31,465 nt of DNA from RUG626 sp964553775 (lineage in GTDB: Bacteria; Bacillota; Clostridia; Oscillospirales; Oscillospiraceae), in the NCBI GenBank assembly GCA_964553775.1, contig CAZKLU010000017.1, forward strand, positions 1-31,465. The letters are read 5' to 3'. The position numbers and the translations under genes are program-made. This document shows, piece by piece, positions 14,882-22,079 of the stretch. Under the pieces are notes generated by a model. It worked only from the letters and a program-made list of their open reading frames with translations. It did no database searches and was not told the origin of the DNA. Positions within the stretch are counted from its first letter, which is position 1; each line of letters begins with the position of its first letter.

Positions 14882-15226
14882 ATGAATAATATAGGCGAAG
14901 CCGCAATCGAGGCGATTTTAGGTTACGCCGTTGTGTTTGTCGGTCTTGTTCTGCTGATGTGGGTTATTATGATTTTCGGCAAGGTAATGTCGTCGAAAAG
15001 TGAGAATACCGCAACATCTCAGGCAGCTTCCGCTCCGTCTGAGACGGCTAAAGTCGCAAGCGAACCACCGAAGCCGAGCGTTCCGAAAGCCCCCGGCAGC
15101 GCGGGTGAGGTTATGCTCTATGACACATCAGAGAAAGACGCGGCGCTTATTATGGCGATAGTTGCCGATAAAATGGGCAAGCCGCTTAACGAATTGCGCT
15201 TTATTTCGATTAGGGAGGTAAAATAA
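14882..15226 (+). CDS. oadG: Decarboxylase gamma subunit (OadG family)
   Basis: 114 residues. One N-terminal membrane helix (about 14-34, YAVVFVGLVLLMWVIMIFG), a flexible Ala/Ser/Pro/Lys linker and a short conserved tail. OadG-type subunits anchor the soluble alpha subunit and biotin carrier to the membrane beta subunit and speed biotin decarboxylation through bound zinc in classical members (family knowledge). The tail (EKDAALIMAIVADKMGKPLNELRFISIREV) resembles the extended gamma subunits of clostridial decarboxylases. AAGGAGG lies just before the ATG; 10 bases after oadA. Confidence 0.82.
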   Translation: MNNIGEAAIEAILGYAVVFVGLVLLMWVIMIFGKVMSSKSENTATSQAASAPSETAKVASEPPKPSVPKAPGSAGEVMLYDTSEKDAALIMAIVADKMGKPLNELRFISIREVK

Positions 15227-15227
15227 G

Positions 15228-15626
15228 ATGAAATATAAAGTTACGCTCAAGGGCAGAACCTATGAGGTAGAGGTAGAAGCCGATGAGGCTATGCTCATAG
15301 ATGAATACGAAGCTAAATCGCCCGTTCCGGCAGCTCCTGCCGCGGCACCTGCAGCTCCCGTTCCGGCAGCGGCTCCGGCACCTGCGGCTCCCGCTCCGAC
15401 AGCTACGGCGGCAGGTGAGGTCGTAGCGTCCCCAATGCCGGGTAATATTATAAAGATAAACGTCACCGAGGGTCAGTCCGTGAAAGCGGGAGATGTAATG
15501 CTGATTCTTGAAGCAATGAAGATGGAGAACGAGATAGTCGCGCCGCACGACGGGAAGATAGCGCAGGTAGTAACTTCCAAGGGCGCGGTCGTCGATACTG
15601 GCGCACCCCTCGTAGTCCTCGCGTAA
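15228..15626 (+). CDS. Biotin carboxyl carrier protein of the decarboxylase
   Basis: 132 residues. A short N-terminal segment, then an Ala/Pro linker of about 30 residues (33-62) and a biotinyl domain with the canonical EAMKMEN motif, in which Lys98 is the biotin attachment site. It carries CO2 from the alpha subunit to the membrane beta subunit. The Ala/Pro linker acts as the swinging arm, as in GcdC and MmdC of related sodium pumps. It starts one base after the gamma gene's stop, with AGGGAGG as ribosome site. No biotin ligase gene is in the window. Confidence 0.93.
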   Translation: MKYKVTLKGRTYEVEVEADEAMLIDEYEAKSPVPAAPAAAPAAPVPAAAPAPAAPAPTATAAGEVVASPMPGNIIKINVTEGQSVKAGDVMLILEAMKMENEIVAPHDGKIAQVVTSKGAVVDTGAPLVVLA

Positions 15627-15638
15627 GGAGGGGAGCTT

Positions 15639-16955
15639 ATGAATATACTTGAAACATTAGGAGGGCTTGTGACGGACTCCGGCTTCGCGAGATTTTTCTC
15701 GGACGGGGGCTGGAAATCGCTGATTATGATAGTGATTGCCGGAGTGCTTCTCTACCTCGGCATAGCAAAGAAATTTGAACCGCTTCTCTTAGTCGGCATA
15801 GCGTTCGGGTGTCTGCTCACGAACCTCCCCGGAGCCGCGCTCTACCATATGGGAATATGGGACGCTTATGTGTATGAATGCGCCTACGATTCCGTAAACG
15901 ATGTCGCGCTCTACAACGTCGATGAGGCGCGAGAGTACACAGACGATGAGATAACGGCGTATATAAGCGACAATGGACTTTCCGATGAGGATATAATCGA
16001 GCATTTAACATTTACCGATATAATCCACCTCGGCGGGCTTCTTGATATACTCTATATCGGCGTGAAATCGGGAATATACCCGTGTCTTATCTTCATTGGT
16101 GTTGGGGCTATGACAGACTTCGGACCGCTTATCGCAAACCCAAAGACAATGCTTCTCGGCGCGGCGGCACAGCTCGGCGTGTTCTTAGCGTTCTTCGGCG
16201 CGATGTGCATGGGCGGCTTGTTCACCGCTCCGCAGGCGGCATCTATAGGCATAATCGGCGGCGCGGACGGTCCTACGGCGATATATTTAACGGGTAAACT
16301 CGCGCCGGAGCTTCTCGGACCGATAGCTATAGCCGCGTACTCGTACATGGCATTGATTCCTATGATTCAGCCACCTATTATGAGAGCTTTGACTACGAAA
16401 GAGGAGCGGGCAATAAAGATGGAACAGAGCCGTCAGGTATCAAAGACGGAAAAGGTACTGTTCCCGATTATAGTTGCGGCGTTCGTGATACTGCTCATAC
16501 CGTCAACCGCTCCGCTCATTGGCTGTCTGATGTTCGGCAACCTTCTGAGAGAGACAGGTGTCACCGAGAGACTCTCCGACACAGCGCAAAACGCGCTGAT
16601 GAATACCGTGACGCTATTTCTCGGCATAAGCGTTGGCGCGACCACTGTTGCGGCAAGATTTTTGAGTCTCCAAACGATAGCGATTATCGTGCTTGGACTT
16701 GTGGCGTTCTGCTTCTCGACTGTCGGCGGGCTTCTCGTTGGCAAGCTGATGTGCAAGCTGTCGGGCGGTAAGATAAATCCGCTCATAGGCTCTGCAGGTG
16801 TTTCGGCTGTACCAATGGCTGCGAGAGTGTCACAGGCTGAGGGTCAGAAAGCGAACCCGTCAAACTATCTGCTCATGCACGCGATGGGTCCGAACGTAGC
16901 CGGTGTTATCGGCTCCGCAATCGCGGCAGGGTTCCTGCTGAACCTGTTCGGCTGA
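15639..16955 (+). CDS. oadB: Sodium-pumping decarboxylase beta subunit
   Basis: 438 residues, very hydrophobic, with about nine membrane helices. The family signatures are GVGAMTDFGPLIANP, IGIIGGADGPTAIYLTGKL (the Asp in GGADGPT lies in the sodium/carboxybiotin site of OadB/GcdB/MmdB) and the SAGVSAVPMAARV and AMGPNVAGVIGSA repeats near the end. It decarboxylates biotin and uses the energy to export two sodium ions. Between the first helices and the DFGPL segment there is an unusually long acidic stretch (about residues 72-130, including NVDEAREYTDDEITAYISDN) that standard OadB proteins lack as far as I recall. AAGGAGGGG precedes the start; last gene of the operon. Confidence 0.93.
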   Translation: MNILETLGGLVTDSGFARFFSDGGWKSLIMIVIAGVLLYLGIAKKFEPLLLVGIAFGCLLTNLPGAALYHMGIWDAYVYECAYDSVNDVALYNVDEAREYTDDEITAYISDNGLSDEDIIEHLTFTDIIHLGGLLDILYIGVKSGIYPCLIFIGVGAMTDFGPLIANPKTMLLGAAAQLGVFLAFFGAMCMGGLFTAPQAASIGIIGGADGPTAIYLTGKLAPELLGPIAIAAYSYMALIPMIQPPIMRALTTKEERAIKMEQSRQVSKTEKVLFPIIVAAFVILLIPSTAPLIGCLMFGNLLRETGVTERLSDTAQNALMNTVTLFLGISVGATTVAARFLSLQTIAIIVLGLVAFCFSTVGGLLVGKLMCKLSGGKINPLIGSAGVSAVPMAARVSQAEGQKANPSNYLLMHAMGPNVAGVIGSAIAAGFLLNLFG

Positions 16956-16964
16956 TATAAAATT

Positions 16965-16997
16965 AAGGAGTCTCCCATTTTCGGAAGGCTCCTTTTT
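16965..16997 (+). terminator. Terminator of the decarboxylase operon
   Basis: AAGGAG (16965-16970) pairs with CTCCTT (16989-16994) and runs into a T-tract. It lies just after the oadB stop. The other strand is AT-rich enough that it may also serve the convergent SLH-protein gene. Confidence 0.65.
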
Positions 16998-17041
16998 ATG
17001 TCTAAGCTAATCGTCGGCAACTATTTATTTCTTATTATTTC

Positions 17042-18220
17042 CTATTTCAGATTCTCAACCATTCTCACAGCTATAGCGAGAGCCTGTTCACGGGTGGCGT
17101 TTGCGTAGCGGTTCGCCTCTTCAACGGTTGATGTGTTTTTTGGCGCGAATTTGTTGTCGCCCACGCCCTCTATAATGCCGTTCGCCGCCATGAAATAGAC
17201 ACTCTCACGGGCGTAACCTGAAATATCACTGTCGTCGGCGAAAAGTGCCGGCATATCAAACGTCAGCTTGTGGCTGCTGTCCGTCGCAAGCGTCCATGTC
17301 GGCATCGTGACACGCTTATATACTCTCGTAAGCATTGCCGCCGCCTGCTGGCGTTCAAGAAGCTCGTCCGGCGCAAATTCTGTCTCTGACACGCCGTTGA
17401 CGGCTCCGATATTATACGCTTTCAGTACCTCTACATCGTCGCAGTCAATAAACGGGTTCTCAACAGCGGGGATAGCGTCAACACCCGAAAGTGCCTCATA
17501 AGTCTTGACCGCGACTGCCGCAAACTCAAGGCGCGTTATCGGCTGTGTGAGGTCGGCTCCGACAAGAACATCAGGTACAAGTCCAAGCTCCTCGGCTCTG
17601 TCAACTTCATCCTCTGACCAGTTGCTGGAAATGGCGCGTGTGTTAAGTCCAGATACAGCGTCAATATCCGCACCCGGCCAATGACTTGAAGGATATGCTC
17701 TCAAATCGGTAAGACGCACATAGCGGAAACGGCTCCCCTCCGGAACCTTGCCGTTTAAATCGACGCCAGCCGTTTTCCCCGCCGCGTCTCCAACATAGTA
17801 CCACGTCACAAGGTCGTTACTGACCTCAACTTTGGTATCCTCAACATCGGGTCCCACTTCAAATATGTATACATCATCGCCTTCACCATCGTAGATGTAA
17901 ATATCAAATTCCAGAACCAACACGCCGCCCGCGCCGAGGGTCAAAATGCCGGTGATTTCATCGCCTCTGTCGGCTCCTGCGTCATCCGGCAAGCCAAGCG
18001 CGTTTTCGGTTTTCTGCCATCCCACTTCGCTTGTCCATGGGTCGCCTGGAGTAAACTCGACCACCTTAGACGCGAACGCTTCAGTCGGAGCCTTCATCTC
18101 GTTGCCGTTGCGGTCTGTGAAGTAGTAATAACCATCATCACGCAGCTCAGCGAACGCTGTTGGTACAAGCGTAAGGCACATAACAAACGCAAGAGCTATT
18201 GACATAATTTTTCGTTTCAT
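17042..18220 (-). CDS. Secreted S-layer-homology (SLH) surface protein
   Basis: 392 residues. A clear signal peptide (MKRKIMSIALAFVMCLTLVPTAFA, cut after residue 24). Residues about 25-195 form a secreted domain with GDDVYIFEVGP, VEVSNDLVTWYYVG, FRYVRLTDLR and a GADIDAVSGL ending, a pattern seen in some secreted cell-surface proteins of unknown ligand. Three SLH domains follow (about 195-245, 250-305 and 315-392), with RLEFAAVAVK, RQQAAAMLTRVY and TREQALAIAVRM; SLH domains bind pyruvylated wall polymers. So the protein is exported and held non-covalently on the wall. AAGGAGG precedes the ATG, and a perfect promoter lies about 40 bases upstream. Confidence 0.88.
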   Translation of the reverse strand: MKRKIMSIALAFVMCLTLVPTAFAELRDDGYYYFTDRNGNEMKAPTEAFASKVVEFTPGDPWTSEVGWQKTENALGLPDDAGADRGDEITGILTLGAGGVLVLEFDIYIYDGEGDDVYIFEVGPDVEDTKVEVSNDLVTWYYVGDAAGKTAGVDLNGKVPEGSRFRYVRLTDLRAYPSSHWPGADIDAVSGLNTRAISSNWSEDEVDRAEELGLVPDVLVGADLTQPITRLEFAAVAVKTYEALSGVDAIPAVENPFIDCDDVEVLKAYNIGAVNGVSETEFAPDELLERQQAAAMLTRVYKRVTMPTWTLATDSSHKLTFDMPALFADDSDISGYARESVYFMAANGIIEGVGDNKFAPKNTSTVEEANRYANATREQALAIAVRMVENLK

Positions 18221-18255
18221 TGGTAATTCCTCCTTGAATATATGCTGATACCCAT

Positions 18256-18284
18256 ATTATAACATATTACAATAAACCTGTCAA
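18256..18284 (-). promoter_or_regulatory. Sigma-A promoter of the SLH-protein gene
   Basis: On the minus strand TTGACA (18279-18284), a 17-base spacer and TATAAT (18256-18261). The -35 box overlaps the stop codon of the upstream CBS gene, so the SLH gene can be transcribed independently. Confidence 0.78.
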
Positions 18285-18718
18285 TATTCGCTCAATCTTT
18301 TCACGTTGCACGAAATCTCCGCAAGCGCGGCGGCAATCTCCATTTCACAGGCGCGGAGCCTTGACACATCGCCAAGAGAAACTATCCCGATGAGCTTACC
18401 GCTTTCCGCTACCGGAAGTCGGCGAACACGCGCCGCTGACATAAGCTCTAATGCTTCTGACACTTCATCATATGGCGAAACGCTTACAATATCACGCGAC
18501 ATCACGCTGCCAATGCTTGTTTTCTCAGGGTCACGGTTCGCCGCTACGCACCGAAGCACAATGTCGCGGTCTGTCAGCATTCCAACGAGCTGACCGTTCT
18601 CGTCCGATACAGGCAGTGAACCTATGTTGCGGCGCGACAACAGTCTTGACGCGAGAGCTACCGTTTCGTTTTGATCTATTGTTATAACCTCGCTGTTCAT
18701 AATATCTGATACGAGCAT
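18281..18718 (-). CDS. Two-CBS-domain protein
   Basis: 145 residues made almost wholly of a CBS pair: MNSEVITIDQNETVALASRL...GSLPVSDENGQLVGMLTDRDIV and MSRDIVSVSPYDEVSEALEL...RRLPVAESGKLIGIVSLGDVS. CBS pairs bind adenosine nucleotides or similar ligands and act as sensors, often on a partner protein. With no fused catalytic domain, the partner cannot be read from sequence. The last 30 residues are helical and could mediate dimerisation. AAGGGGAGA precedes the ATG. No close functional link to the neighbouring SLH gene or divergent tadA is evident. Confidence 0.88.
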   Translation of the reverse strand: MLVSDIMNSEVITIDQNETVALASRLLSRRNIGSLPVSDENGQLVGMLTDRDIVLRCVAANRDPEKTSIGSVMSRDIVSVSPYDEVSEALELMSAARVRRLPVAESGKLIGIVSLGDVSRLRACEMEIAAALAEISCNVKRLSEY

Positions 18719-18902
18719 CGTTCTCTCCCCTTTTGTGACAGAGTAATCGTATGCAGATATTATTTAACTAAGCGTGTGTATTTATACGGGACTTAGCAGC
18801 ATTTTTACACCAATCGTCAAGAGAACGACACCGCCTGAAAACTCAGCAGCGAAATCTATTAAAGGCGAACGAAACACCGAATTTCAAGAAAGGGGCAATT
18901 AA

Positions 18903-19352
18903 ATGACGGCAGAGGATTACATGAAAAAAGCGATTTCATTTGCCAAACTTGCGGCTGAAGACGGCGAAACGCCTGTCGGCTGTATTATAGTGGACGCTAA
19001 CGGCAAAATAATCGGTACCGGACGGAACAGAACGGAGAGCGGCGATGTCACCTGTCACGCGGAAATGGAGGCAATACGAAACGCAAGCCGAAACACCGGA
19101 AATTGGCGGCTCAACGGGTGCAGTCTATATGTAACGATGGAACCTTGCCCGATGTGTGCCGGCGCGATACTAAATTCACGCATAAAGCGCGTTTATTATG
19201 GGGCAAGGGACAGCCGCCTTGGTGCCTGCGGCGGTGTAATCAATATCTTTATGGAGAATTTCGGCTACTCGCCGGAAATTTTTCCTGATGTGCTTGCGGT
19301 CGAATGCAAAACGCTTCTGAGTGACTTTTTCAAAAAGGTTCGTGATAAATAG
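18903..19352 (+). CDS. tadA: tRNA-specific adenosine deaminase TadA
   Basis: 149 residues, the usual TadA length. It converts adenosine 34 of tRNA-Arg(ACG) to inosine. The cytidine-deaminase fold zinc site is intact: CHAEME (His52 ligand, Glu54 proton shuttle) and PCPMCAG (Cys82, Cys85). RVYYGARDSRLGACGG matches the TadA segment following the active site. AAAGGGG before the ATG fixes the start. The cytosolic enzyme is normally essential. It is followed in the same direction by a small secreted protein gene, with about 90 bases between. Confidence 0.93.
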   Translation: MTAEDYMKKAISFAKLAAEDGETPVGCIIVDANGKIIGTGRNRTESGDVTCHAEMEAIRNASRNTGNWRLNGCSLYVTMEPCPMCAGAILNSRIKRVYYGARDSRLGACGGVINIFMENFGYSPEIFPDVLAVECKTLLSDFFKKVRDK

Positions 19353-19444
19353 TTTATATGTCTTTGCTGCTCCGATTATGAATAATTTATCTAAAATATG
19401 GAAATAATGAAGTAAATATTTATATTAAAGGGGCAAGAAAGCAA

Positions 19445-19786
19445 ATGAAAAAGATAACGAAGAAGGCTGCTGCGATACTCGCGCTGACGTTAATGGCGGT
19501 TATGCTTGCGGGAGCTGCGGGAGTTGCTGCGGTAACGAACATCGGCGGTGAAGTCGAGGAACGTGATGAGATGGAAACTGCCATACAAACGGCAGAGACT
19601 GCGAGAGTATACACGGTGGAATCTGTCGATGGAGTAATCGGGGTATATTACGCAGGTGAGCTTGTGTTCCTGTCGGACATAGCTGTCAGCTCGTTGCCAA
19701 CGAAGGACAGGGAGGCGTTGTCTGAGGGAATAGTTGTCGCGGAGTATGAGCAGGTACTGTCGCTGCTTGAGGACTATAGCTCATAG
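19445..19786 (+). CDS. Small secreted or membrane-anchored protein, BofC-like
   Basis: 113 residues. A basic start (MKKITKKAA) and one hydrophobic segment (about 10-31) act as signal peptide or anchor; no lipobox. Residues about 55-112 (YTVESVDGVIGVYY, SSLPTKDREALSEGIVV, LSLLEDYSS) resemble the short C-terminal domain of BofC, the forespore protein that checks sigma-K processing, and many small clostridial proteins carry the same domain alone. The match is to motif spacing only, so the function is open. AAAGGGGC precedes the ATG. Confidence 0.7.
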   Translation: MKKITKKAAAILALTLMAVMLAGAAGVAAVTNIGGEVEERDEMETAIQTAETARVYTVESVDGVIGVYYAGELVFLSDIAVSSLPTKDREALSEGIVVAEYEQVLSLLEDYSS

Positions 19787-20415
19787 AGTCTGTCTCTTGC
19801 CGGATGATGATTGGTTGTACCAACTTCTTTTGCCGACAGTATTATCTATTTCCTACGGGGAGGGCGCATTCCCTGAATAAGTGCCGGAACACGGTAATTA
19901 TACTTTATCCTCAAATTATAAAGACCGGACAATTCGCACACTGTTGAAACCTCGATTTCGTCTTTTCGGGGGTATGCAGACATAGGCAAAGCAGCAATAC
20001 CGCAAACTTTAGAAGTTACCACCCGCTTGCAGAGGGAAATGACACTCCCTTAAATTGCGCTCGCTTCGGGATGGTTTGTAATTGCGGATTGCTGCTTATT
20101 TAATGTTGGTTGTGGAAAATCGCAAAAGGTATATGAGGTATAATATATAGTAAACAACATAAAAGTTCGTGTTATGATCTGCCAGTTTTCAGGTATACAC
20201 CTTATACAGATATTTTTGGCAAGGACTTTAACGATATTATGAGACTAATCAATACGCAGAGATAAAATAATAAACGCACGGTGTTCCCGCTTCTGTCCGG
20301 CTGGCTACTATTACTGAATACAACAAATACAGTGTTTTACGCACTTTAGAGCATTTTGTTTTGCTGATTATTTTTTCAGCACCTATACTTTTCGTTTCTG
20401 CTCTAAACGGCTGCA
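19787..20415. other. 630-base gene-free region with a long inverted repeat
   Basis: No ORF with a ribosome site was found in either strand. The notable structure is a 16-17-base inverted repeat around 19989-20005 (AAGCAGCAATACCGCAA) and 20082-20097 (TTGCGGATTGCTGCTT), perfect apart from one bulged A, enclosing about 75 bases with a smaller AGGGA/TCCCT hairpin. A TATAAT at 20139-20144 has no good -35 box. It could be a small non-autonomous element or a structured RNA. Confidence 0.4.
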
Positions 20416-21774
20416 TTATTTTCCAACACAGAACCTTGCGAAAATTCTTTCCACCACATCTTCTCTGACACTCCTGCCTGTCAGTGCGGAAAGAGCCGAG
20501 ATAGCGTCCTCAACAGTGGTCAGTACAGCGTCAGGAGTTACATTGTTTTCAATAGCATCTCTCGCAATCACAAGGGAATCAGTGCAGCGTTTAATTTCCG
20601 CCGCTTGTCTCTCGTTCGTCAGAACTATACTGTCAGATTCGGGTTCATTACCGTACATCTCTTTTATCGCAAGCGAAAGCGTGTCAATCCCATCACCTGT
20701 TTTTGCTGACAAGCGTATGCTGTTTTTTGATGTATATCCAACAGTTTCCGCTATATCGGACTTATTTTGAATATGCAGCCACTTTTTCCCGCTTTGGCGA
20801 ACAAGCTCTATAATCTCCAGATCCTCCGGCATATCCGGCTCTGTCAGGTCGGTTACAACAAGCACCAGTTCAGCTTGCCGGAGGGCTTTTTTTGCGCGTT
20901 CAATGCCTATTGTCTCAATGCTGTCGGAGGTTTTGCTCCTGATTCCTGCTGTGTCGATAAGATTCACCTTCACGCCACCGAGAACAGCACTCTCGCTAAC
21001 AGTATCGCGTGTCGTACCGGGTTCCGGTGTGACTATTGCCCTGTCATATCCTATAATTGCGTTCAGCAGTGATGACTTGCCCACGTTTGGACGACCAACA
21101 ATCGCGCAGTCAACGCCGCTTCTCAGAAGCCTCCCGCGTTCAAACGATGAAAGCATATTGTTTAACTGTTTTATTGAGGAGTCTAAAAGTGTAGTATACT
21201 CCTTGAGCCTGAACTCCTCAACATCCTCATCGGGGAAATCGACAGCAGCCTGAAAATGTGATTCCATATCTATAAGGCTGTTATACACTCCGTCTGTTTG
21301 TTTCGCGATCGAACCTTCAAGCTGTCCGGCGGCGTTTTTTGCCTCTGCGGATGTTTCGGCATCTATTATGTCAATTATTGCCTCAGAAGCTGTGAGGTCA
21401 AGTTTTCCATTCAGAAATGCCCGTTTTGTAAACTCTCCCGGTTCTGCCATTCTTGCGCCGTTATGGAGAACGAGACGCAGTATAGCGTTCAGAGCCATTG
21501 GGGAACCGTGACATTGAAGTTCGGCAGTGTCCTCACCTGTAAAGCTTTTTGGTGCGCGTGACACAACCGCAAGGCAGGTATCGTACAGTACACCGCTGCT
21601 ATCATACACCCCTCCGTAAACCATCATGCCGGACTTTGTAACGGAAAGCGATCTCCCGCTTTTTGCTCTGAATACTTTGTCAGCGATATTGATTGCTTCA
21701 TCTCCGGAAATTCTCACGATACCAATAGCGGCTCGGACATTTCCGGTCGCTATAGCCGCGATAGTGTTGCTCAA
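20416..21774 (-). CDS. mnmE: tRNA modification GTPase MnmE
   Basis: 452 residues, the normal length. With MnmG it installs the carboxymethylaminomethyl group on wobble uridine 34 of certain tRNAs. The N-terminal folate-binding domain (about 1-120; PKSFTGEDTAELQCHG, RMAEPGEFTKRAFLNGKLDL) is followed by a helical domain with an inserted G domain: GRPNVGKSS, the TTRD switch, DTAG and NKSD. The protein ends CVGK, the catalytic C[I/V]GK motif. The start is TTG, eight bases after GAGGAGG; no ATG fits. Unlike many Firmicutes, it is not next to rnpA, yidC, jag or mnmG here. Confidence 0.95.
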   Translation of the reverse strand: MSNTIAAIATGNVRAAIGIVRISGDEAINIADKVFRAKSGRSLSVTKSGMMVYGGVYDSSGVLYDTCLAVVSRAPKSFTGEDTAELQCHGSPMALNAILRLVLHNGARMAEPGEFTKRAFLNGKLDLTASEAIIDIIDAETSAEAKNAAGQLEGSIAKQTDGVYNSLIDMESHFQAAVDFPDEDVEEFRLKEYTTLLDSSIKQLNNMLSSFERGRLLRSGVDCAIVGRPNVGKSSLLNAIIGYDRAIVTPEPGTTRDTVSESAVLGGVKVNLIDTAGIRSKTSDSIETIGIERAKKALRQAELVLVVTDLTEPDMPEDLEIIELVRQSGKKWLHIQNKSDIAETVGYTSKNSIRLSAKTGDGIDTLSLAIKEMYGNEPESDSIVLTNERQAAEIKRCTDSLVIARDAIENNVTPDAVLTTVEDAISALSALTGRSVREDVVERIFARFCVGK

Positions 21775-22079
21775 TGTGTAATGCCTCCTCGTTGTGCCGC
21801 TAAGCTGCCGCTGGGATACGCTGATTGGCTTAGAATATTGCTGCGTTTTCGCGCCGTTCGCTGACTGATAAGGAACTGTTGCTAACCTGTAAATACGTCA
21901 AATTGGAAACGCGGAATTATACGGACTTCTGAGTATTTTATTACACGAGCTTTTGACGTTAATAAGAATCCTTAAATAATCAGCCTTTAATTACAGGAAA
22001 TCAGGACTTACATTCTTCATTTAATTTTGCAGATTGCGTTTTAAATTTTTAACCGCTTACTTCTTATTTTCAACTGTCT
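21775..22079. other. Spacer between mnmE and the NAD synthetase homologue
   Basis: About 300 bases containing the mnmE ribosome site (GAGGAGG, minus strand). I see no gene, promoter of good quality or strong hairpin in the rest. Confidence 0.35.

Noticed and set aside
15210..15548. Arg/Cys/Ser-rich minus-strand frame opposite the biotin carrier
   Set aside because: Low-complexity reverse of the Ala/Pro linker; the sense strand is a clear biotinyl protein.
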